This document shows positions 54,325 through 64,000 of a DNA stretch of 64,000 bases, in pieces. The notes beneath the pieces are model-generated. The model worked only from the letters and a program-made list of their open reading frames with translations. It was not told where the DNA came from and did no database searches. Source of the DNA: Trichinella spiralis (lineage: Eukaryota > Nematoda > Enoplea > Trichinellida > Trichinellidae); the NCBI GenBank assembly GCA_000181795.3, contig CM012953.1, positions 14,954,781 through 15,018,780 of the forward strand, read 5' to 3'. Position 1 is the stretch's first letter, and each line of letters begins with the position of its first letter. A program made the translations under genes and the position numbers.

Positions 54325-55658
54325 TTGGCAGTATCAAGAAGACGGAAGCCATACCAAGAAGGTTCTGATAATTTTGCACTTAATTGCAGCATTTTGAAGT
54401 AAATGCAAAAGGCATTAATGCAGAATGAAACATTTCTCCAAAAGATGTTAAAAATTCTCTCACTAATGAAATAGAGAAGCGAAATGATAAATTCACAGTA
54501 TTTTGCATGCGCGTGTATAATATAGTAAAAGATGAATTTTTGAACATGCAATAAACAAACGATGTTTAGCTTTTCAATACTGTAATAGGATTTTGCCAGA
54601 TTGAAGACGACTCCACTACTTGAACAGTTTTACATTTGTTTTGTTTGATATATTTCAAGATCATCGACAGAGTTGAGAGGCATGAATTATTTATATTGAT
54701 TGTAAAACTGTAATCTGCGTGGGGCAAAATTAAGCCATGCACTAATCAATTAGCTTAAAATTCAATGCAGGGTCAGTCAGCTTGACGTGATAGCAGTGTT
54801 AAATAATGAATGATGGGATTGTATTACATAGATTAGCTACGACAAAGCTGCCTAAACTAAACGATTTCCATCACCTGAAACTTCAGTGCTGTCAAGTGGG
54901 ATAAATGGAATCTTGAGAAATGGAAAATAAGCTTTTGATTCTAGAAAAATATATTATTAATACATTTTATGCAGCTTTTTTATTGGTTTTAGTTTTCCCA
55001 TCTTGAGGATGCTAAGAAGAAATTGTTTTTCTCTGCTCTGGCATTGAAGCACAGAAAAGAACATAAAAATCAACATTCTCTAACATTAACAAACTCTTTA
55101 ATATGTGCAAAATTTGAAAAAAACGTTTGTTTATTTGTTTGCTTTCTTTTTATAAAGTACAATTACATTTGTGTGATGGGGAATAAGTGCTTTCATGAGC
55201 TTTTTTAAATCCAATTATAGCCAATTGCAAAAACAAATAGTGTTAAACATTTGAATTTAAAATCTTATTCTGAATTTCAGTCCAATTTCTCAATATTATT
55301 ATAGTGGATCGTTTGCAATAATAATTATTATTTGATATTTAATTTTCCATGAAGCAGCAGTACTTAAAGTTGCACAATAACATCTTTGTACAATGCTAAT
55401 AATTATCACTGAATGTTACATTAGTTGCAACACCTTTTGTTGTTGTTGATGAACTATTCTGCTGAGCGTATATTGAAGATAGGATGATAACAAGTTCAGT
55501 GGAAAAGAAAATTACTTTCATTAATAATCTTCTTTTGAGATTCGCAATAATACATAAATTCTTTTGAAGTATAATTTCCAAAGTTAGCAAACTACAGAAA
55601 TATTCATTATTTGTACTATTTGGTAGTTGTTTTACATATGCAGTGTTGAATTTCTCTC
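54325..55658. other. AT-rich spacer between TE cluster and unit B
   Basis: 1.3 kb of host-like AT-rich DNA not shared with the left flank of unit A. One minus-strand signal-peptide-like frame (see 55396-55521) is the only candidate feature. Confidence 0.4.
55396..55521 (-). CDS. Possible first exon with signal peptide (hypothetical)
   Basis: A minus-strand frame starts MKVIFFSTELVIILSSIYAQ, which looks like a signal peptide. A Ser/Thr-rich stretch (QNSSSTTTKGV) follows. It could splice at GCAACTAAT|GTAACA. I found no convincing downstream exon toward 54.3 kb, so this may be a gene fragment cut off by the transposon cluster, or chance. Confidence 0.22.
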   Translation of the reverse strand: MKVIFFSTELVIILSSIYAQQNSSSTTTKGVATNVTFSDNY

Positions 55659-55961
55659 GATGTGCACGTTCAATTTCATCAATAACAGTCGAAAACTAAT
55701 TTCGCAATTGCTTTTCAAAAAATTGTAATTTATTTAATTACAGTATACCAATTATGTGATTATCTTTTAGTTCAATGATTTTCAATTATACTACGCCGAT
55801 TCAAGTTATGCTGGAGTCACTAATATTCATCCTCATTTCGAATTTTGCGTTTCCTATTCGTCCACATTATAATTGAGTTTCTTCTGGTTCTTTATTTCCT
55901 TGTAATAGCTGCTGCGCATGCGCAAATATAAGTCCGCACAAATTTTATAGCACTAAGCAAA

Positions 55962-56156
55962 ATGATTATCGGAAAGAAACAGTTTTACTCAACAAATTCA
56001 CCACGAATGCTCAAGCAGGATCACATACACAGTGATCCAGTACTCTTGTTAGACTCGCTCTTGACTGACTTCTACCAGCTGTACTGCTCTACTGTCCATT
56101 TTCGCAGATTTTTTACAGATTCCTTAGAAAAGTACTTGTCACTGCATTTATATTAA
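55962..56156 (+). CDS. Hypothetical small ORF, copy B
   Basis: The counterpart of the frame at 34848-35042, still open, with Q/L and R/H replacements. No motif. Coding status is doubtful. Confidence 0.2.
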   Translation: MIIGKKQFYSTNSPRMLKQDHIHSDPVLLLDSLLTDFYQLYCSTVHFRRFFTDSLEKYLSLHLY

Positions 56157-57118
56157 ATTCTGGCAAACATTACTGGGTTTTGCTGCAAACTCTGTTTAAA
56201 TTCAATTCCAGGAATTTAAGCCCTTTAACACACGCTGTAGCTAATGTTTGTTTTGTCTAACTTGCATTTTACAACAATAAGGTTGAATGTCCATTTGAAA
56301 TCGGCGATACTACTGTTGTAATTCTTCCATACAGCTAGGACGGAAAATATTTGATAAACGTAAAGCAAGCATTTTCATCTAACGATTAAAAATAATTTCT
56401 AATGTAAGCATTCTATTTTTAGCACACTGAATATTGTCATAATGATATGATATCCAGAAGTTTTATTTCCTACTTAATTAATTTTACAGAAAAGTCGGAA
56501 ACAAAAATGCATTTCATTTAACAAATTATAATATTTAAAGCAATATTGATATGAAAAGTGCAGCATATAGAGAATAAATTATAATGATATTTACAGGAAA
56601 ATAGAAAATTGAGAAAATAACAAGTTTTGTAGCAATTATTCACAAGTAGTTGAGTTATGGAAAAATTTTGCCACATGTATTTTCATCGGCTTAATGTTCT
56701 GATTTTGAACTAACGTACTTGTAAAATTTCTTGCACCGCTATAAAATAGATAGTCTTTCTTGGACAAAAGTCTGGTAAAATGGATAGTCTAAAATGGACA
56801 CCTTTCTTAAACAATATTTATCTTTGATGTTTATATTGCTTTCAATGGTGCATATTACACAATAATGCCAATACATTGTTTGTATAAATAAAAACAGGCA
56901 GAATAACGTTTGCTAACAAATAAATGCAACAAGCTGATTTGACCTGTAATCTTACTCACAAAAATAATTCAAAAGCTGTTTGTTACGTTCAAACCTACGC
57001 AGTTTGAAATTGTTTTGATAGCTGTTCTATTAATTAAACATAATATTCTTATATAAGTTATAAATTTCATACCTCATTATTCATACCAATATCTTATTAT
57101 TGGTTTTTTGCAACAACA

Positions 57119-59579
57119 ATGTTCAGCATCACATTAAACTTATTCATTATTGCATTTGTAAGTATCTAAGGAAATTTTGCATTTTACCTTTTGTAACACT
57201 ATACATCGAAAATGTTAATGCTATTCTGATTGCTTACTTTTCATTGAAAATTTTTAATGAATATGCTTCTCTTTTACTGTATCTTTAGATTGTATCTTTA
57301 TATATTTCAGTCATGGAAATAATTTTCAGTTATTGCACAATGAGTTTGTTGATTATTAGATTTCAGTTTGAAGAAAGCGTATTATAAAAAAATTGCAATT
57401 CAATAAATGCAGTAAATCAATTTAAGAAATTAATTATTCGTTTTAGGTAAATTTTCAATTGTGCACATGTTCTACAGACAATGAGAATGTTGCAATGAAG
57501 GAAATGACATTTTCAGTTCCTATTTCCGTGCTACAAAACGAGCGTCAATTCGATGAGAATAAACTGAAAAAATTATTAAAACCCCTTGGAAAATTATACA
57601 AAACACCAAGTGATAAAGGTATACCGATTAGTAGAACTGAAGCTACTCTGTCGGTTGAGAAGATGATGGTTGAATTGAATCGCTTAATACAAAAAGAATA
57701 CAGTTTTCTTTATAAGCAGTATCAGAAATTAAAAACCGTCCAACAAGCAGAAAAATGTGACGACACAACAAACGTGTACACCGTAACACTGCAGAATACA
57801 GACTGTGAATCTAAACCGGTATGAAAAAGATTATTATTTTAAAAAGCAGTTTATATCAAATATAACCATTCTGTTGAAATACGGGATTAACAACTGGTAT
57901 ACCGAAATGAAAACTATGCATGTATGCATGCATGAAATTTCTTAGCCATGTAAAAGTTATAAATTTGTATCCAAATTATAAATCAATGCATGAGATAAGT
58001 ATCAACTTTTACAAATTATGCCAAATAGTCTAGATAAAAATTGAACGATTGATTACTTTAATATTTGAAAATATTTGACATGAAATAAATCTGTTAAGAT
58101 TATCGAAGGAAGCCCTGCTACGAATTGCAGTGATGTTGAAAATAAACATCCTCTAAGCTGCAGCATTTTAAGTAAAGTCGCTTCTGCAGAAGAAAAAATT
58201 ATTGGAGCATACTGCAGTGTACATTTGGAGGTGTGTCATTTGTGACAAATTTCATAAAAATTGATGCCTCTATATATAACACTTTATTAATTTTAAAGCT
58301 AATTATTTCTTATTCTGCCCTTACTAAAACAACGCATAAACAAATTCAATTTAGGAATCATTTCCAAAGAAAAAATCTATATGCAAACTGTCCAGATATC
58401 CAGGAGAAGAGGTAACATCGGTATTGTCATGAACTACTCAAATAATAAATTAAAGTTTAGAAATTTAAAACATTCGTTCCTGAAGATGTTTCATCTTGGT
58501 TTCATGATGCAATTCTATACGTACCAACTGGAAATCGTCCGCAGTCGAAGTAAGTAACTTTTTCAGAAATGCTGCAATACATATGTGAATAATATGCACT
58601 TCAACTTTTTACAATACAGCTCAAAGCACAGTAATAATTACCGTGGGCGACAAGGTATTGCTGGTCTTGGAATGCTACCCCATTTGGGCGCAGTTCAAAT
58701 GAATGTTGTAACTATTTTCAGGTATATGTTTGTATTTAAACTTATAAATATATAATAACTGCTTAGTGAAATTTTTTAATTTTAGGAAAAATGGTAAAAC
58801 TACTGAGGTTCTATCTCTTATAAATGCAAATGATTCAATAGAAATCCCGAAGGTAGTTACTTATTTACTTATTTGCTTTTGGATAAATCTTTGTAAATTA
58901 ACAATATTTTATAAATGATACTGCATTGTCAAGAGATGACAAAATTATGAAATGTTTATGCATAAACTAAAACTGGATATTTCTGATTATTCATTTCATG
59001 ATAATTAATAGCCATATATCAAGAGTATAAATCTGTCAGAAATAAGGATCTCATACATTATGAAAATCCAGAAAGAATAAATATGAAATTGATATGCTAA
59101 TATATTAAACATTACTTCAAATTAGTAACTCTGTTTTTTTAAAGGTTTTTGTTACAAATCCAATTCAGAAGCCATTTGGTGATGAAATAGATCGTATTTT
59201 AAGAAAAGCTTTTGATACCATGGAATTAAGCAATTCTGACAAAGAAGATAAACTTCAAAAGCTGTACAATGCAACAATTAGCGTACGTAGAACATAGTAC
59301 ATAGCAAAAGTAGAAGTTTTCAATTGCTTTTTATAGACTAAAGTTAAACACAGAGCAACACCGTATGATACGGACGATGCTTACGTAATAACTGAAGTAG
59401 CCGGAGTGTTCGATGAAAACAAAGAGCACATTGGCAGCATTGATAAATTTCCCAGTGATGGAAACCTTCAGATTGGTTGGAAGGAGGCTGATAAATCGGC
59501 ACTACGTTTAAAGCGCTTTGCAAAGCCCCCAAAAGGGTTTTTCCAACATGTTTTTTCAGAACTACAGTTGTTGTTCTAA
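57119..59579 (+). CDS. Secreted NUDT9-like Nudix protein with lost catalytic box, copy B
   Basis: The same nine-exon structure as copy A: 57119-57157, 57447-57818, 58099-58230, 58355-58411, 58461-58549, 58620-58721, 58786-58852, 59145-59282, 59337-59579. All splice sites and the 412-codon frame are intact. I count five replacements against copy A: T/R and H/Q in exon 2, V/L in exon 5, V/A in the GIVGLG loop, and I/L near the C terminus. The signal peptide and the exon 8 segment with the degenerate box (GDEIDRILRKAFDTMEL) are unchanged. Loss of the catalytic glutamates therefore predates the duplication. Two intact, slightly diverged copies suggest both are or recently were functional, presumably in a ligand-binding or antigenic role rather than as ADP-ribose hydrolases. 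Confidence 0.85.
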
Positions 59580-61242
59580 ATCCGGCAGAAATTATAGCTT
59601 CATTAAGCAATCTGTCTATCAGAAAAGTTTTCAAACTGTTTCGATTTGCATATTAAAATTTTTTCTTTATTTATATTGTAATTCATTTTATAATATAAAA
59701 TTTCAATTTAACTGAAACAAAGCATCTTATCTCTTGAAATGTTTGTATAATAATAATTCCATTGCAAAGATGTGATTGTTTAATTGAAAAGGAACTTCTT
59801 TGAAATTAATAGCATTGGCGCCAGTTCTTTCAGAATCCCAATGATTCTAATACATTTTACAAAAGCTTCCTTTGTCATGTGTGATGTGATATATTACAAT
59901 CGCATTGCGTTATTATTCAAAATGAAGAGTGAATGAAAAGCATTTACAAAATTTTACGTTGCGAAAATAATATTGCTTTAGAACAGAAAATTCAAAATCA
60001 GACCCTGTCGTCTCCAGAATGTGCCACTAATATAATTGTATGTGGTTGCCGTGTAAAATGGCAATGAGAATTTTGATAGCAATCGATTTCAGTGTAAAAC
60101 TTTTTATTGCACAGATGGAAGAACATGATAAGAGAAGTTAAGAAAAACACAGAAATACAAGGGCAACAAAATGTACAGAACGGAAAAGCAGAAACACTTG
60201 ACTATTTCTTAAGAATGTATATATTTAGTGATTTATATACGAGGCGGATGCATTGCTAGAGGATACTGTGAACCGCCATGACATTGATCAATATCTCAAA
60301 ATTATGTGACAATGAAAAATTTGATTAATTTTACAAGTGTCATTTATGAAGCGCCACCTTTCCACAATCCATTGTCTTTCACTTCGTCATCTTTCTGCTG
60401 TTCCCGTTTACGGAATGTCTCGTTTTGCATACTGCATTTCATTATGGCAGAAGAGAAATTTCCAAAACCGTTACTGTATCAAAATTATGCTCTGTTTTCT
60501 GTGAATGAAGCATCCTAACCATTTCAGCTTTTTAAAGCTTTATCACTCACCAAAACATACTGCAAGCATGCAGGATTTTGCGATGAGCAACACACAACGA
60601 GAAAAACAACAGCATGTAGAACATTCTTGGAGCAGAAATTGCCATCCTAGCAACAAGCTTTGCATTTTGAGGGAATTCCTGTGAATGCTGAACTATTTTA
60701 TGAAGAATATATTCTCTCCTGCAAATGTTTTCAACGATACGCAAATTCAGGTGTGCAAACTTGCAAATTTAGCGAAGCGTTAATATCAATAAATCAGTAG
60801 TGCAAAAGCAGCTTTGATAACTTTTTCCGGCATGCATTTTTGACCAATCAGAATGATCTCCAATCAGAAACCATAGTCTTTGTTAACATTGATTTTTGTA
60901 TCTCGATTTTATATTTTTAAAAGAGAGTTTCTTCCCTTGTGAATTCAATAAATTTTTATGTAGAAATTATAAGAAAAAAAATATATAATTTATAACTGAA
61001 AATAAAAAAACACAAAGCGCAAATAAATTTAAACAATTTACTTGATTTATCCCAATTACAGTATGTCTTAAAAATTCCAATTTCTAGTAATCATTGTTTA
61101 AATTTCAAATGAAGCAATGCTAAGTTTAGCGATGTTTTATATTATTTTATTACATAAATGAAATAAATATTGAGTATGAGATGTGTTTCTTTTCGGGAAG
61201 TTTGCAATATTACTTTTTATTGTAGGTTATATTTATTTTATT
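59580..61242. other. Spacer between Nudix copy B and RWDD2
   Basis: AT-rich, collinear with 38461-40148. It presumably holds the Nudix 3' UTR and the RWDD2 promoter. A GTAG acceptor-like site lies shortly before the RWDD2 ATG (near 61225), compatible with a 5' UTR intron or trans-splicing. No further gene seen. Confidence 0.4.
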
Positions 61243-63096
61243 ATGAGTTGCAAGGATTGTTTCAAAATGCAACTAGAAGAGATTACTGTTTTACGAAGCA
61301 TGTTTCGTGAGCCCGAAGAACTGACATTTGATAACATTGAAAATTTGAATAAATTGGAAGCTTTTGTCGTAAATGAAACAGCATTACTTGAAGATACGTC
61401 GCTGGAATCCGTTTCGTTTTCTCTTAAATTGAAGGTAAGCTTTTAATGAGAATAATGTATGTGCTGGTTTATTTTATCAAACTACACTTAATTATGCGAC
61501 TCTTTCTGATTTTTTTGCATGAGTGTTGATGATTGATTGCGTGAGTTTTAGACTCTGTGTGATAAATTCCATTGTATAATGCAATTGGAATTTTTGAATG
61601 AATGATATTTTTTGCATTTTTATTTTACGAAAATTCTGACAAGCTTTTGATTTGCTGAATTTAAAGTATTTAATAGTTTGAATTAGAATTTTAATGCATT
61701 TGCATAAGTTGAATAAGTTGTTATGCTGTGCAGATTGAGTTAATTGTATTAAAGGTTGAATTGTGAATTATTTGCAATATATAATTGTGTGGTAGTGTTT
61801 TCTCCGAATTTTAGGAAATTTGATTTTTCATATAATTATTTTATCGTCAAATAGATAAGAATTGTGTTAGGTGTGAAAAATATTTCAATTGTAATGGAAC
61901 GTTCTGCTGGATATTTTGAAATAAATAATAAAGTTTATTATGAAACGGTAAAGTTCGATTACTTTTAAATGTTTTTTGCGGCATACTTTTTGTGAATATG
62001 AAAATAATTCATTTTTAGTTTTAATAAAAATTAATCACGTTTTTTTTATTTCTCTTCTTTGGATGGAGTTGGCTATTTCCTCGATTATTCTTTTCATACA
62101 AATTGTCAGTTGCATGTTTTTCAGCTCAATTATTTGTGATGACGTGAAAGTGTGAACGTGCATTATTTCTCTGTTTTTTGCTTCCTTAGTTTTTGTTTGC
62201 ATTTTTTTAAAAAATTATTGACAAGAGAGTAAATTTTTTTATTTCATTGTTTTTATCATTTGAAGAGAAAGAGATTTGATTTTCAAGTTTGAATTTGAAT
62301 ACTTATGTGAAGTGAAAAAGAATAAAAATACAATGCACATGTTTGCATATATTTTGAAAAGATAGGAAGAGAATAAATATTGATGATGGGATAATTTTGA
62401 AATTAATTTCAGAATGAAACGAACTGTACGTTGGTTTTATCCTTTGAACTTCCTTTCACGTATCCTCTTTGTCAGCCGCCACTTGTGGTGATTGGATGCT
62501 CATCGTTGGATTGTCACAAGTTGGATGCGTTGAATGTACAACTTCGTCAGTACATCTCTTCCAAATTTGCTCAAGCTCCATTTTTGTACGACATTGCACA
62601 GTGGATATGTGAAACGAAAATTCCCACCGATGATGTGGCACCAATTGGTGAGGGGTCGGATGTTTTAGAAACAAGCGAACAGCCGAACGAATCGAAAGTA
62701 TTTTGCCGCTATTGGATTTACAGTCATCACATTTATAATAAAGTGAAAAGGAGAGGGATGCTAGAATTGGCTAAACAGTTGGATTTGACAGGTTTCTGTT
62801 TGCCCGGCAAGCCGGGCGTGGTTTGCGTGGAAGGCGATCGGCGGGATTGTATCCAATTCTGGAAAGAGGTACGCAAATGGACATGGAAGAAAATTTCACT
62901 CAAACACGTAGAAGAGGAGGAGGATTCGAATTTGTTTGTGCGAAAATTTGGAACTTTTGAAGAATTGAATTTTGCAACTCAGCCAGGCAGTCGACACATG
63001 GACTTTGGGTTGCTTTATAAATTCATGGTTGATCACGGCTGCGGGGATATGTTCATTTTCTGCTTTGGCATGCAAGGACGAGACTCCAATTTATAG
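61243..63096 (+). CDS. RWD domain-containing protein 2 (RWDD2 family), intact copy
   Basis: Two exons, 61243-61434 and 62413-63096, join in frame (AAG|AAT) to give 291 residues, close to RWDD2A/B length. The N-terminal RWD domain runs from MQLEEITVLRSMF through SFELPFTYPLCQPPLV (residues about 9-110). The C-terminal DUF1115 region contains FCRYWIYSHHIYNKVKR, LTGFCLPGKPGVVCVEGDR, WKEVRKWTWKKI and RKFGTFEELNF. The family is conserved in eukaryotes; its biochemical function is not established. Exon 1 lies in the duplicated unit and exon 2 just outside it. This is the only complete copy in the window. Confidence 0.9.
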
Positions 63097-63105
63097 CTGT
63101 ACCTC

Positions 63106-63136
<31 letters not shown>

Positions 63137-63524
63137 GCCCTTTCTAATTTTTCACTGCAGTTGCTGACGGGTATCCGTTTAATAAGATTCTTTTCAGGCT
63201 TGCTGCATGCATCATTTTCATGAGCATGTTGTGCGTTTTCAATGATTGATTGGACAACATTGTTCTTGTTTGAATAGCCTACCATGTGTTTGTGCGTGTG
63301 TGTGCTTAGCTGATGCTTGGCTAGTAATCATTTTCAACATTTCATTTTTAACTACACAGCAACTAATTGATGACATGACTTCACACGACAAATTCACTCT
63401 GAAACCCGCCTTTTAGTGTTGTTGTCGCTTTTTACCGCTTCCGCTCCAACAAGCGAGCATCATGTCAGCTGTGAACAAATTTTCTCATTTCTGACCACAC
63501 CAAACAATCCGCATCCTCATCAGC
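63097..63524. other. RWDD2 3' flank with CA/TA microsatellite
   Basis: A (CA)n run followed by a (TA)n run at about 63106-63136 lies just after the RWDD2 stop. The rest probably includes the 3' UTR and the promoter of a next gene. Confidence 0.5.
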
Positions 63525-63531
63525 ATGGAAG
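63525..63531 (+). CDS. Possible first coding exon (ATG GAA G) of the next gene
   Basis: CATCAGCATGGAAG is followed by a perfect donor GTGAGTAAG. This could be a tiny first coding exon with the rest of the gene beyond the window. The remaining 470 bp look intronic: AT-rich, with no frame of note. Support is only the start and donor pair. Confidence 0.25.
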
Positions 63532-64000
63532 GTGAGTAAGCGTTGTTGTCTATATTTCCTGTTGCCTTTTTTATCCATTCCATTTTCACTGATTTTCCTC
63601 TCCATAACGCTCTTTTATATTTCTACTTGGGTCGCTTCTCATTGCTTCATTGCTCAACAACATCTTTCAACTCTTCTTCCACAAACCCAACAACAACACT
63701 CGCAGATACACTCTTACAAACAAATGACACAGCTTATTTTTCATACTTTTCTGCTTGTCAAATGAATAAGCGAATATCAATGAAAAATTATAATAATAAT
63801 AATAAAGTGAAATTATTACAACACCGTCCAGGTTTTTTTTGGTTCTTAAACAATAATCTTTATTCTACGTAAACGAAATGTATGTTGCTTGATTTTGTTT
63901 GTATGATTTGCTTTCTTCTTTTTTTATATTCTATTTCTTTAGCATTTGTTGTTTTCACTGTTTGTGGCATGCAAATATTATATGAACTTGAATCAACATG

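Larger units (their letters stand above)
55659..62389. repeat. Right copy (B) of the segmental duplication, uninterrupted
   Basis: Collinear with unit A over its whole length. It lacks all LTR insertions and preserves their empty sites (AGAGT at 62226-62230, AGAAT at 62370-62374). The shared part ends about 24 bp before RWDD2 exon 2. It contains the second Nudix-like gene and the first exon of the intact RWDD2 gene. Confidence 0.92.

Overview
The window is nuclear DNA from an animal, most probably a clade I (Dorylaimia) nematode of the Trichinella type. The host genes are AT-rich and split by many short AT-rich introns ending in TTTCAG or TTTTAG. Two gene copies encode a 412-residue secreted NUDT9-like Nudix protein, which matches what I recall of a secreted Trichinella Nudix antigen. 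The DEX-1-like gene also points to a nematode. The organism call is an inference, not a database result.

Layout. 1-1188: 3' end of Integrator subunit 3 (+). 1921-3219: intronless Sts/UBASH3-type histidine phosphatase (+). 4.0-5.3 kb: decayed piggyBac transposase (+). 6308-7429: unrecognised cysteine-rich type II membrane protein (-). 8361-9875: IFT54/TRAF3IP1 (-), divergent from MCM10 at 11013-14346 (+). 16707-23716: DEX-1-like adhesion protein with two NIDO domains (+). 24170-26227: Notchless/NLE1 (-). 26470-33963: alsin/ALS2 (-).

From 34.4 kb to 62.4 kb lies a segmental duplication. Each unit of about 6.7 kb carries a secreted NUDT9-like gene followed by the first exon of an RWDD2-type gene. 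Both Nudix copies have all nine exons open, but the catalytic part of the Nudix box is missing from both. Only the right-hand RWDD2 copy (61243-63096) still has its second exon. The left copy is an orphan exon at 40149-40340.

The left unit has absorbed about 13 kb of GC-rich nested LTR retrotransposons (41.2-54.3 kb), and target-site duplications let the order be read. An internally deleted BEL/Pao element is flanked by AGAGT. A Ty3/Gypsy element (G1) is flanked by AGAAT. Inside G1 are a solo LTR (flanked by CATAC) and a nearly intact second Gypsy-like element (G2, flanked by GCCGT). A third, frameshifted Gypsy relic (G3) follows, then about 1.3 kb of AT-rich DNA before the right-hand unit.

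The housekeeping genes are a mixed set: snRNA processing and DNA repair (INTS3), replication initiation (MCM10), 60S assembly (NLE1), cilia (IFT54), endosomal GEF activity (ALS2) and dendrite or epithelial anchoring (DEX-1-like). I see no operon-like logic apart from the divergent IFT54/MCM10 pair. The duplicated secreted pseudo-Nudix genes are the most distinctive content.
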